From: RUG100 sp963542695
GTDB lineage: Bacteria > Bacillota > Clostridia > Peptostreptococcales > Anaerovoracaceae
DNA: 64,000 bases
NCBI GenBank assembly: GCA_963542695.1
Contig: CAUTYX010000003.1
Span: 62,001 to 126,000, forward strand
Direction of reading: 5' to 3'
Shown here: piece by piece, positions 8,678 through 16,910 of the stretch
Position numbering within the stretch: the first letter of the stretch is position 1
Layout: every line of letters starts with the position of its first letter
The notes under the pieces: model-generated
Told to the model about the DNA's origin: nothing
What the model saw: the letters and a program-made list of their open reading frames with translations, nothing else
Database searches by the model: none
Translations under genes and position numbers: made by a program

Positions 8678-9820
8678 ATGATAGGCGAAACAATTAGAAA
8701 TTTTGTCAACGACACAGGAATCGTGCATTTGGACTATAAATCCGCCATTATGATTGTTGTTGCTTGTGTGTTTCTCTATCTGGCAATTAACAAAGGCTTT
8801 GAACCGTTGCTGTTAATACCCATTGGGTTTGGAATGTTGCTGTCAAACTTGCCGCTAACCGGAATGTTTGTAGAACACGTCGCCAGTGGAGCAGAGCTAT
8901 CTCAGTGGGGTATATTTACTATATTCTATACGCTAAAGCCGATATTGCCATCGTTGATATTCTTAGGTGTCGGTGCCATGACAGATTTTGGGCCGTTAAT
9001 AGCCAATCCGAAATCTCTGGTTATGGGTGCAGCGGCACAGCTGGGTATTTTCTTTGCCTTCATTGTAGCCATTATCATGGGATTTGATGCGCAGGGAGCG
9101 GCCTCCATCGGTATCATTGGTGGTGCTGACGGTCCAACGGCTATCTTCCTGACTCAGCAATTAAAGCCGGAATTACTGGGAGCCATTGCCGTAGCGGCAT
9201 ATTCCTACATGGCATTGGTACCGGTTATTCAGCCTCCTATTATGAAGGCGCTTACTACCAAGGCGGAGCGAATGGTAAAGATGGATCAGTTGCGGCCGGT
9301 TACACAACGAGAGAAAATCCTCTTTCCTATTATGGTTACCATTATCGTAGTATTGATGCTGCCGGCAGCTGCACCGTTAATTGGATGCCTGATGCTGGGC
9401 AACTTGCTAAAGGAATCAGGAAGAACACTGCGTCTTTCCGATACCGCTTCCAACTCCATGATGAATATTGTTACTATCATGTTGGGATTGGCAGTGGGAG
9501 CCAGTGCCCAGGGGACAACCTTCTTGGTACTGGATACCATTAAGATTGTAATCTTAGGTGTGCTTGCTTTCTGTGTCGGAACAGCAGGTGGTGTCCTCAT
9601 CGGTAAACTGATGTATGCCCTAACCGGTGGAAAGATTAATCCGCTGCTGGGATCTGCCGGTGTATCGGCAGTGCCGATGGCTGCCCGTGTCAGCCAAAAA
9701 GTGGGACAGGCAGAAAACCCTTCCAACTTCCTTTTGATGCATGCCATGGGACCGAACGTTGCCGGGGTAATCGGTTCAGCCGTTGCTGCTTCTGTAATGC
9801 TGTCCATGTTCGGTAGCTAA
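8678..9820 (+). CDS. sodium-translocating decarboxylase, beta subunit (OadB/GcdB/MmdB family)
   Basis: 380 residues, 9-11 membrane helices. The signature IGIIGGADGPTAIFLTQQL (near residues 145-165), the SYMALVPVIQPPIMKALTT segment and GSAGVSAVPMAARVSQKVGQ near the C-terminus identify the membrane subunit that couples biotin-carboxyl decarboxylation to Na+ export. The substrate (oxaloacetate, glutaconyl-CoA or methylmalonyl-CoA) cannot be decided from this subunit. The alpha, gamma and biotin carrier genes usually found beside it are absent, and this gene stands alone with AAGGAGGG before the ATG and its own terminator. The other subunits must lie elsewhere, or this is an orphan copy. Confidence 0.92.
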   Translation: MIGETIRNFVNDTGIVHLDYKSAIMIVVACVFLYLAINKGFEPLLLIPIGFGMLLSNLPLTGMFVEHVASGAELSQWGIFTIFYTLKPILPSLIFLGVGAMTDFGPLIANPKSLVMGAAAQLGIFFAFIVAIIMGFDAQGAASIGIIGGADGPTAIFLTQQLKPELLGAIAVAAYSYMALVPVIQPPIMKALTTKAERMVKMDQLRPVTQREKILFPIMVTIIVVLMLPAAAPLIGCLMLGNLLKESGRTLRLSDTASNSMMNIVTIMLGLAVGASAQGTTFLVLDTIKIVILGVLAFCVGTAGGVLIGKLMYALTGGKINPLLGSAGVSAVPMAARVSQKVGQAENPSNFLLMHAMGPNVAGVIGSAVAASVMLSMFGS

Positions 9821-9843
9821 GGCAGTTGATAGAGTCAATAACC

Positions 9844-9874
9844 AAGCCGTCACAAGTGTATTGTGACGGCTTTT
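9844..9874 (+). terminator. rho-independent terminator after the decarboxylase beta gene
   Basis: Perfect stem AAGCCGTCACAA / TTGTGACGGCTT with loop GTGTA, then TT. Confidence 0.9.
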
Positions 9875-9973
9875 CACATTGCAAAATACAGTATAGAATG
9901 GTAGTATTAGAACAGTTTGAATCGGAGTTTTCAAGAGCGAAAACAAAAGACAGAATAAGAAAGAAGCGAATAA

Positions 9974-10639
9974 ATGAACACCATTGACACGGTACTATTT
10001 GATTTTGACGGTACGGTGATGGATACCAATGATTTGATTTACAATTCCTGGCAATACACATACCGGACGGTGACGGGAGAGGAAGGCGACCCGGAATTTA
10101 TCTATTCCACTTACGGAGAGATACTGCAAAGCTCCATGGCCAAGGCCTTTCCCGACATTGATGTAGACAAGACGGTTTCCATTTATCGGGAATACCAAAA
10201 GGATAACTACGCAAAACAGATTCGTCTGTTTCCCAAGATAAAAGAAACCATTGCCGCAATTAAACAGCAAGGATATAAACAAGCTTTGGTTACATCCAGA
10301 TTACGGGAGAAAACCATGGAAGGGGTTACCCTTTTTGGCATTGACCGGTACTTTGACACCATCGTTACCATGGAGGACACCAAGGCTCACAAGCCGAATC
10401 CGGACCCTATCTTAAAGGCACTGGAGCGGCTGGACTCGAAAGGCGATCAGGCCATTATGGTAGGTGACTCCCAATACGATTTACTCTGCGCGCACAATGC
10501 CGGTGTGGAATATGCCATGGTGGCATGGACCAAGGCAGGTGAAGCCGTAAAAAAGCAAGGGTTGAAACCGGACTATGTAATGAAAGAGGCGGCGGATATT
10601 TTGGACATCCTGGCAAGGAGGGAAAATGGTAGGCATTAG
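9974..10639 (+). CDS. HAD-superfamily phosphatase (PpaX/Gph-like)
   Basis: 221 residues. HAD motif I is DFDGTVMDT (Asp10 nucleophile, Asp12), motif II is ALVTSR (about residue 99), Lys is in THAHKPNP-like DTKAHKPNPDP, and motif IV is IMVGDSQYDLLCAHNAG. The helical C1 cap between motifs I and II places it among phosphoglycolate phosphatase/pyrophosphatase-like HAD-IA enzymes. The substrate is unknown. The last 14 nt overlap the acyl-CoA synthetase gene, whose AAGGAGG lies inside this coding sequence, so the two are translationally coupled. A role in clearing a phosphorylated by-product of the neighbour is possible but unsupported. Confidence 0.85.
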   Translation: MNTIDTVLFDFDGTVMDTNDLIYNSWQYTYRTVTGEEGDPEFIYSTYGEILQSSMAKAFPDIDVDKTVSIYREYQKDNYAKQIRLFPKIKETIAAIKQQGYKQALVTSRLREKTMEGVTLFGIDRYFDTIVTMEDTKAHKPNPDPILKALERLDSKGDQAIMVGDSQYDLLCAHNAGVEYAMVAWTKAGEAVKKQGLKPDYVMKEAADILDILARRENGRH

Positions 10640-12299
10640 TAAGACATATATAGATGAAGTAGTAGATGGAAAAGGCGTATTGCAGGAAATTTCTTTCAAA
10701 AATGCGGAGAATTTCAACTTTGCTTATGACATAGTGGACGTGATGGCAGAAAGAGATCCGGACAAAATGTGTATGCTCTGGGTTGATCCTTCTCGCAATG
10801 AACGGCGCTTTACTTTTAAGGAAATCAGCGACTACTCTACGAAGACTGCCAATTACTTTATGGATTTGGGAATCAAAAAAGGCGACCGGGTAATGCTGGT
10901 ACTAAAACGTCATTACCAGTTTTGGTTCTCTATTTTGGCGTTGCACAAAATCGGTGCCGTCGTTATTCCGGCTACCCACCAGCTAAAGGAAGAGGATTTG
11001 GCGTATCGCTTTGAAAGCGGGAAAATTAACGGCATTGTTTGTACTTGCCAGGATGATATCGGCGAAGAAGTGGACAAAGCCATTGCACATAACAACTTGG
11101 AAATGGTTCGCTGTATGACCGGCACCCCAAGGGAAGGCTGGCGGGATTTTGATGCAGACATCGAAACATACCCGGCCACTATGGAACGAGTGGCAACTAC
11201 CGGCAGTGACCCTATGTTAATGTTCTTTACATCAGGGACCACCGGTTATCCGAAAATTGTGGTTCATGATTTTACCTATCCTCTGGGACATTACATTACA
11301 GCCAAATACTGGCACCATGTAAACCCGGAGGGCATTCATTTTACCTTGTCTGATACCGGATGGGGAAAAGCCTTGTGGGGCAAGCTGTATGGACAGTGGA
11401 TGTGCGAAACAGCTGTTTTTGTTTACGATATGGACACCTTTGTGCCTCACGATTTTTTATCATTGTTCAGCGAATACCCCATTACCACATTCTGTGCACC
11501 GGCAACCGCGTATCGCGTCTTTGCGAAAAAAGACTTGGCCAAATACGGTATCAGCAAGCTGGAACATGTGACCACGGCAGGAGAGGCTCTCAGTCCGGAA
11601 ATTTGGAAGCAGTTTTATGACAAAACCGGTCTGAAAATCATGGAAGGATTTGGGCAGACAGAAACTACGTTGACTCTATGCAATCTCTACGGCACAGAGC
11701 CAAAGCCGGGATCCATGGGAAAACCCAGTCCCATGTACCATATTGACTTAGTGGACGAAGATGGGAATTCCGTTGCCGATGAAGTTACAGGCGAAGTGGT
11801 GGTACGTGTAGATAAAGAGATTCCCTTCGGTCTTTTTGTAGACTACTTTGGGGGAACCGGTCGCAAAGAAGATGTTCTTTACGACGGGATGTATCACTCC
11901 GGCGATACGGCTTATCGTGACAAAGACGGATTCTTCTGGTTTGTAGGTCGAAATGATGATTTGATTAAATCCACCGGTTATCGCGTGGGACCATCAGAGG
12001 TAGAAGCCATTTTAATGGAACTGCCGTTCATTATGGAATGTGCCGTCATCGGGATTCCTGACCCCAGACGTGGCCAGCGAGTAATGGCCTTTGTTGTGTT
12101 GACCGAGGAGGCAGCCGGTGACTTAGAGGCCGGTAAAGTCGGAGAACGAGAAATCAAAGCTGACATTATGCACCATTGCAAAAACAATATGGCCAATTAC
12201 AAATGCCCACGAAAGCTGCAGTTTATGGAAGAACTGCCAAAGACAATCAGCGGAAAAGTTCGCCGTTCAGAACTGCGTAAGCTGGTAGGATTGCGCTAA
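10626..12299 (+). CDS. AMP-forming acyl-CoA synthetase (acetyl-/medium-chain type)
   Basis: 557 residues of the ANL adenylate-forming family. ATP-binding P-loop MFFTSGTTGYPKIVVHD at about 198-215; A5 motif GFGQTET (near 337); A7 YHSGDTAYRDKDG; A8 GRNDDLIKSTGYRVGPSEVE; catalytic C-terminal lysine in PKTISGKVRRSELR. The long N-terminal region with RFTFKEISDYSTKTANYF resembles the acetyl-CoA/medium-chain acyl-CoA synthetase branch, so a short- or medium-chain carboxylate is the likely substrate. Acyl-CoA is formed from acid, ATP and CoA. It is the second gene of an operon with the HAD phosphatase, and an imperfect terminator-like hairpin follows (about 12341-12401). Confidence 0.88.
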   Translation: MVGISKTYIDEVVDGKGVLQEISFKNAENFNFAYDIVDVMAERDPDKMCMLWVDPSRNERRFTFKEISDYSTKTANYFMDLGIKKGDRVMLVLKRHYQFWFSILALHKIGAVVIPATHQLKEEDLAYRFESGKINGIVCTCQDDIGEEVDKAIAHNNLEMVRCMTGTPREGWRDFDADIETYPATMERVATTGSDPMLMFFTSGTTGYPKIVVHDFTYPLGHYITAKYWHHVNPEGIHFTLSDTGWGKALWGKLYGQWMCETAVFVYDMDTFVPHDFLSLFSEYPITTFCAPATAYRVFAKKDLAKYGISKLEHVTTAGEALSPEIWKQFYDKTGLKIMEGFGQTETTLTLCNLYGTEPKPGSMGKPSPMYHIDLVDEDGNSVADEVTGEVVVRVDKEIPFGLFVDYFGGTGRKEDVLYDGMYHSGDTAYRDKDGFFWFVGRNDDLIKSTGYRVGPSEVEAILMELPFIMECAVIGIPDPRRGQRVMAFVVLTEEAAGDLEAGKVGEREIKADIMHHCKNNMANYKCPRKLQFMEELPKTISGKVRRSELRKLVGLR

Positions 12300-12423
12300 A
12301 GCATAGCGTAACGAATGTATAGAAATGAAAGTGAAAGAAGAACTTGCCCCAAAGTGATCTTCTGCTAATGAGGATGCTTTCGGCAAAGTCCTTCTTTTTG
12401 TAATGGTCAAAAAATACAATATC

Positions 12424-12452
12424 TTGACAATGACCACAATCGTGTATACAAT
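12424..12452 (+). promoter_or_regulatory. promoter of the fab operon
   Basis: TTGACA (12424-12429), 17-bp spacer, TACAAT (12447-12452). The predicted start is near 12459, 41 nt before the fabK ATG. Confidence 0.75.
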
Positions 12453-12462
12453 ATAGAAAAAT

Positions 12463-12479
12463 ACTTTGACAATCAAAAT
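12463..12479 (+). promoter_or_regulatory. FabT-type operator upstream of fabK
   Basis: ACTTTGACAATCAAAAT contains the palindrome TTTGA-CAA-TCAAA (12465-12477). It resembles the streptococcal FabT box, a TTTGA-N3-TCAAA palindrome in fatty acid gene promoters. It sits a few bases after the predicted transcription start, where bound protein would block initiation. The likely ligand is the MarR-type domain encoded at the end of the same operon. Confidence 0.7.
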
Positions 12480-12499
12480 ATTTTAAGGAGGAAATAAAT

Positions 12500-13489
12500 A
12501 TGGTTAACGTCAGTGAACTGCTGGGAACAGAGTACCCTATTATTCAGGGGGCCATGGCAAGAATTGCCGAATACAACTTGGCTGCAGCGGTAAGTGAAGC
12601 AGGGGGTCTGGGGATCATTGCTTCCGGTGGTGCTTCTGCCGATTGGCTCCGGGATCAAATCAGCAAAGTAAGAGAACGGACAGACAAACCCTTTGGTGTC
12701 AATTTGATGCTGATGGCTGAAAATATTGATGAACTGGTAGAAGTAATCTGTGAGGAAAAAGTTCCTGTCGTTACTACAGGTGCCGGCAATCCGGGGAAAT
12801 ACATTGCCACTCTAAAAGAAGCCGGATGTAAAGTCATCCCTGTTGTGTCCAATGTAGCCCTGGCAAAACGTGTTGAAAGAAACGGTGCGGATGCCGTGGT
12901 TGCAGAAGGCAGCGAAGCCGGTGGTCACATTGGCGAAACCACCACCATGGCGCTGGTTCCTCAGATGGTGGATGCGCTGGATATTCCCGTATTGGCAGCC
13001 GGTGGCATTGCAGACGGTCGCGGTGTTGCCGCCGCCTATATGCTGGGAGCCCAGGGGATTCAGGTGGGAACTCGCTTTTTAGTAGCCGAAGAATGTATCG
13101 TACCTCCGGCGTATAAAGAAATTATCATTAAGGCCAAAGACTCCAGTACCGTTGCGACAGGACGCTGCTCCGGTCATCCGGTGCGGGTTATTAAAAACAA
13201 GTTGGCTAAGAAGATGTTGATGATTGAAAACGGTCCCGGCACAGCAACAGAACAGACAGAAGAAATAAACAAGCTGGGAACGGGTGCTCTTCGGAAAGCC
13301 GTATTAGATGGAGATATGGAATATGGATCGGTTATGTCCGGAGAGATTGCAGGGTTGGTTTCTAAAGAGCAGACCGCTAGAGAAATCATTGTAGAATTGT
13401 TCAAGGAGGCAGAGAAAATCTATGAAGATCGGAATCGTATTTGCAGGGCAGGGAGCGCAGTATCCGGGAATGGGGCAGGATCTCTATAG
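12500..13489 (+). CDS. fabK: enoyl-[ACP] reductase II, FMN-dependent
   Basis: 329 residues. FabK reduces trans-2-enoyl-ACP with NAD(P)H through FMN in the last step of each elongation cycle. Motifs: IIQGAMARIAEYNLAAAVSEAGGLG (FMN site), the catalytic His143 in EGSEAGGHIGE, the phosphate-binding VLAAGGIADGRGVAAAYMLGAQGIQVGTRF, and the C-terminal helix ending near AEKIYED. AAGGAGG lies 9 nt before the ATG. The frame does not stop at the family's usual end but reads 68 nt into fabD, adding about 20 residues (NRICRAGSAVSG...) with no family counterpart. It is the first gene of the fab operon. Confidence 0.95.
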   Translation: MVNVSELLGTEYPIIQGAMARIAEYNLAAAVSEAGGLGIIASGGASADWLRDQISKVRERTDKPFGVNLMLMAENIDELVEVICEEKVPVVTTGAGNPGKYIATLKEAGCKVIPVVSNVALAKRVERNGADAVVAEGSEAGGHIGETTTMALVPQMVDALDIPVLAAGGIADGRGVAAAYMLGAQGIQVGTRFLVAEECIVPPAYKEIIIKAKDSSTVATGRCSGHPVRVIKNKLAKKMLMIENGPGTATEQTEEINKLGTGALRKAVLDGDMEYGSVMSGEIAGLVSKEQTAREIIVELFKEAEKIYEDRNRICRAGSAVSGNGAGSL

Positions 13490-14444
13490 CCACAACGCCG
13501 CTGCAAAAGAAATATTTGATACTGCCGGAGAACAGATAAAAGGATGGTGCTTTGAGGGGACCAAGGAGATGCTGCGGCAGACTCACATTACCCAGCCTAG
13601 TATCTATACTGTTACCATGGCAGCTTACAGTGCTTTGCGTCAGGCCGTTGCGGAGCATCCGGACCTTTCTGAAACCATTGAAATAGAAGGGATTGCCGGA
13701 TTTAGCCTGGGGGAATATTGTGCCCTTACTGCTGCCAATGTCATTACAGATATTGGTCTTGGCCAGGAAATTGTGTCACGCCGTGGTCAGTTGATGTTTG
13801 ATGCCGGCAAAGACAAAGAGGGAAATCAACGGGGAGGCATGGTGGCTGCCTTTGGAAAGAGAAAGGATATTTGTCAGGCAGCAGAAGAAGCTAAAAAAGA
13901 TCGCATCTTGGCGCCTGTAAACTTTAACTCCTCTATTCAGACAGTAGTTGCGGGGGAAAAGGCGGCCTTAGATGATTTTTTGGCTCTTTGTGAAGAACGC
14001 CGTATCAAAGCTAAAAAGTTGTCTGTCAGCACAGCCTTTCATAGTCAGCTGATGATTCCTGCAGCAGAAGCCTTAAAGCCGATTTTGCAGGAAGCAAATC
14101 TGCAACCCCCAACCATGAAAATTTACGCCAATGTTACCGGCAGAGATATGATGGCGGACTTTGCGGAAAGCGGAGAGACGACAGCAGAATATTTGGCGGA
14201 TCTTATGGCAAAACAGGCTATGAGTCCGGTGTACTGGCAAGAAACCATCGAAAATATGATCGCAGACGGAGTGGAAGCCTTTATTGAAGTCGGCCCGGGA
14301 CATACGTTATCCGGTTTAATTAAGAAGGTTAGCCGCAAAGCTGTAACCATGAATGTGGAAAACATGGAAACATTGGAAAAAACCATGGAGAAATTATCAG
14401 AACTGGTAAATGCCGGAGAAACAACGACAACAAAGGAGGCGTAA
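13422..14444 (+). CDS. fabD: malonyl-CoA:ACP transacylase
   Basis: 340 residues. It transfers malonyl from CoA to ACP. GQGAQYPGMGQDLY at the N-terminus, the nucleophilic Ser in GFSLGEYCAL (most family members have GHSLGE, so Phe replaces the usual His), Arg in the IVSRRGQLM region, catalytic His in TAFHSQLM, and VEVGPGHTLSGLIKK near the end. The protein is somewhat longer than E. coli FabD owing to the Lys/Glu-rich tail. The start ATG at 13422 follows AAGGAGGCAGAGAAAATCT inside fabK. The stop TAA shares one base with the fabG ATG. Confidence 0.95.
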   Translation: MKIGIVFAGQGAQYPGMGQDLYSHNAAAKEIFDTAGEQIKGWCFEGTKEMLRQTHITQPSIYTVTMAAYSALRQAVAEHPDLSETIEIEGIAGFSLGEYCALTAANVITDIGLGQEIVSRRGQLMFDAGKDKEGNQRGGMVAAFGKRKDICQAAEEAKKDRILAPVNFNSSIQTVVAGEKAALDDFLALCEERRIKAKKLSVSTAFHSQLMIPAAEALKPILQEANLQPPTMKIYANVTGRDMMADFAESGETTAEYLADLMAKQAMSPVYWQETIENMIADGVEAFIEVGPGHTLSGLIKKVSRKAVTMNVENMETLEKTMEKLSELVNAGETTTTKEA

Positions 14445-15184
14445 TGTTACAGGGAAAGACAGCCTTAATTACCGGTGGTGTCCGGGGAATTGGAAAAGGC
14501 ATTGCTATAGCATTTGCAAAACAAGGTGCAAATTTGCTGCTGGTGTATCGCAGCAACGATGAGGAAGCTGACAAGACAAAGGCTTTGCTGGAGGCAGAAG
14601 GGGCAAAAGTACAGCTGGTTAAGGGTGATGTAGCAGATCCTGCTTGTGCCCGGGAAGCATGCACCAAAGCAAAAGAAGCCTTTGGCAGTTTGGATATTTT
14701 AGTGAATAATGCGGGCATTACCAATGACAAACTGATGGCTCGTATGACACCGGAAGACTTTATCAAGGTAATTGACGTTAATTTGAATGGCAGCTTTCAC
14801 TTCTTAAAGTATGCATCTGCTATTATGATGAAACAAAAGAGCGGATCCATTATAAATATGTCATCAATTTCCGGCATTGCAGGTAATCCGGGCCAGATCA
14901 ATTACAGTGCCAGCAAGGCCGGTATTATCGGTATGACCAAGTCGGCAGCCAAGGAAATGGGACGGCGCGGCATTCGTGTCAACGCCATTGCACCGGGATT
15001 CATCGAAACGGATATGACCGGGGCATTGACAGAAGAACAGAAAAAACAGGCGGCAGCCAATATTAGCCTGAAGAGAATGGGAAAACCCGAAGATATTGCA
15101 GGGGCTGCACTGTTCTTGGCTTCTGATTTAGGAGCTTATGTAACGGGACAAGTTATCGGAGTAGACGGAGGATTAACAATATGA
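14444..15184 (+). CDS. fabG: 3-oxoacyl-[ACP] reductase
   Basis: 246 residues, classical short-chain dehydrogenase. Cofactor motif TGGVRGIGKGIA at residues 10-21, NNAG at about 88, catalytic Ser in NMSSISG, and YSASK (Tyr and Lys) at about 154-158. Terminal VTGQVIGVDGGLTI is typical for FabG. It reduces 3-oxoacyl-ACP with NADPH. The start is preceded by AAAGGAGGCGTA, and its stop overlaps the fabF start (ATGA). Confidence 0.96.
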   Translation: MLQGKTALITGGVRGIGKGIAIAFAKQGANLLLVYRSNDEEADKTKALLEAEGAKVQLVKGDVADPACAREACTKAKEAFGSLDILVNNAGITNDKLMARMTPEDFIKVIDVNLNGSFHFLKYASAIMMKQKSGSIINMSSISGIAGNPGQINYSASKAGIIGMTKSAAKEMGRRGIRVNAIAPGFIETDMTGALTEEQKKQAAANISLKRMGKPEDIAGAALFLASDLGAYVTGQVIGVDGGLTI

Positions 15185-16422
15185 GTCATCGAGTAGTAAT
15201 TACCGGCATAGGAGCCGTAACACCACTGGGACACACAGCAGAAGAAACGTGGCAGGGGATTAAAGATGGAAAGAATGGAATCGACAAGATTACCTCTTTT
15301 GATACAGAAGCCTTAGGCGGTCACAAATGCATTATGGGAGGCGAAGTAAAAGACTTTGTTTTCCCTGATAAAAGAGCCGCAAAGCGACTGGATAAAACTT
15401 CTCAGTTTTCCATTGTTGCAGCCGGAGAAGCTTTGCAGCAGGCCGGTATCGTCAGTGGAGAAAACGTAGAACCGGAACGTTTCGGCATTATGGCAGCCAG
15501 CGGCATTGGCGGTATTGAAACATTGGAGCAGCAAATTACAAAGGCCGCCCTTCGTGATAAGGTTCGTTCCGTATCCGCCTTGATGATTCCTATGAGTATC
15601 ATTAACCTGGTGGCAGGCAATTTGGCCATTGAATTTCAGGCAAAAGGAAGTTGCCTTGGCATTGTTACGGCCTGTGCTTCGGGAACCCATGCCATTGGAG
15701 AAGCTTTCAGAAACGTAAAACATGGCTACTCTGATGTTATGCTTGCCGGCGGAGCCGAAGCAGCCTTTGCACCTATTTGTTTTTCCGGATTTGAAAACAT
15801 GACAGCCACTACCACTCGAACTGATAAAGATAGATGCTCTACACCTTTTGATAAGGAAAGAGATGGATTTGTTATGGGCGAAGGGGCTGCGTATTTTGTC
15901 ATGGAAAGCCTGGAACACGCCGAGGCAAGAGGCGCTGAGATTCTCAGCGAAGTGGTGGGCTATGGCAGCACTTGTGACGCATATCATATTACATCACCGG
16001 CACCGGATGGTTCCGGCGCAGCCGGCGCTATGAAACTGGCACTGGAAGAGGCTGCAATCACACCGGATTCCATTGACTATATCAACGCCCATGGAACAGG
16101 AACACCTCTTAATGATTTGTATGAAACACGGTCTATGAAGACGGTCTTTGGTGAAAACATGACCACTCCAATCAGTTCTACCAAGGGAAATATCGGCCAT
16201 TTGCTAGGAGCGGCCGGTGCCATTGAGGGAATCTTCTGTTTGCAGGCTATGAGAGACAGTTTCATTCCACCGACAATTAACTTGCAGGTTCCCGATCCGG
16301 AACTGGATTTAGACTATGTGCCTAACCAAGGCCGCAATGCAGAGTTGACATATAGTATGTCCAACAACCTGGGATTTGGCGGTCACAATGGCAGCTTGGT
16401 ACTAAAGAAATTTGAAAAATAG
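15181..16422 (+). CDS. fabF: 3-oxoacyl-[ACP] synthase II
   Basis: 413 residues, thiolase-fold condensing enzyme that elongates acyl-ACP with malonyl-ACP. Catalytic Cys in VTACASGTHAIGEA (about 163), His in NAHGTGTPLND (about 303), His in STKGNIGHLLGAAGAIEG (about 339), and the C-terminal SNNLGFGGHNGSLVLKK. The length is normal. It overlaps fabG by 4 nt. No fabH or acpP gene lies in this cluster, so initiation and carrier functions are encoded elsewhere. Confidence 0.96.
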   Translation: MSHRVVITGIGAVTPLGHTAEETWQGIKDGKNGIDKITSFDTEALGGHKCIMGGEVKDFVFPDKRAAKRLDKTSQFSIVAAGEALQQAGIVSGENVEPERFGIMAASGIGGIETLEQQITKAALRDKVRSVSALMIPMSIINLVAGNLAIEFQAKGSCLGIVTACASGTHAIGEAFRNVKHGYSDVMLAGGAEAAFAPICFSGFENMTATTTRTDKDRCSTPFDKERDGFVMGEGAAYFVMESLEHAEARGAEILSEVVGYGSTCDAYHITSPAPDGSGAAGAMKLALEEAAITPDSIDYINAHGTGTPLNDLYETRSMKTVFGENMTTPISSTKGNIGHLLGAAGAIEGIFCLQAMRDSFIPPTINLQVPDPELDLDYVPNQGRNAELTYSMSNNLGFGGHNGSLVLKKFEK

Positions 16423-16439
16423 GGAAAAGTTTCTGAGAT

Positions 16440-16457
16440 GCCGGCAAACGCCGGCAA
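16440..16457 (+). other. intercistronic hairpin between fabF and fabZ
   Basis: TGCCGGC-AAAC-GCCGGCA: a perfect 7-bp GC-rich stem with a 4-nt loop in the only real gap (50 bp) of the operon, with no T-run. It could be an RNA-processing or stability element. Confidence 0.5.
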
Positions 16458-16472
16458 TAGGAGTGCAGCAAT

Positions 16473-16898
16473 ATGCTAATGAATAAAGAACAAATTATGG
16501 AGATTATTCCCCATAGAGATCCATTTCTTCTTATCGATGAAGTAGAGGAAATGGTAGTGGGAAAGAGTATCACGGCAATTAAACATGTTTCTCCGGAAGA
16601 ATACTACTTCAAAGGACATTTCCCAAAAGAGCCTGTTATGCCGGGGGTTCTCATTGTAGAGACCTTGGCTCAGGCTGGGGCGGTAGCCGTTCTTTCCATG
16701 GAGGAATACCGTGGCAAAACAGCGTATTTCGGCGGCATTAAAAATGCCAAATTTCGTCAAAAAGTAAAACCGGGAGACACATTGAAACTAGTAGTGGAAC
16801 TGGATAGAATGCGACGCCAGGCAGGTACCGGAATTTGTACCGCCTACGTTGACGGCAAGGTAGCCTGCAAGTGCGAGATTTTGTTTGCAATAGGATAA
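16473..16898 (+). CDS. fabZ: 3-hydroxyacyl-[ACP] dehydratase
   Basis: 141 residues, hotdog fold. IPHRDPFLLIDEV at residues 11-23 and the catalytic His/Glu segment FKGHFPKEPVMPGVLIVETLAQAG (His about 50, Glu about 64) are diagnostic. It dehydrates 3-hydroxyacyl-ACP to the enoyl form used by FabK. GGAG lies 10 nt upstream of the ATG. It is separated from the downstream regulator-flavin fusion gene by only 12 bp. Confidence 0.95.
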   Translation: MLMNKEQIMEIIPHRDPFLLIDEVEEMVVGKSITAIKHVSPEEYYFKGHFPKEPVMPGVLIVETLAQAGAVAVLSMEEYRGKTAYFGGIKNAKFRQKVKPGDTLKLVVELDRMRRQAGTGICTAYVDGKVACKCEILFAIG

Positions 16899-16910
16899 CC
16901 AAGGGATGCC

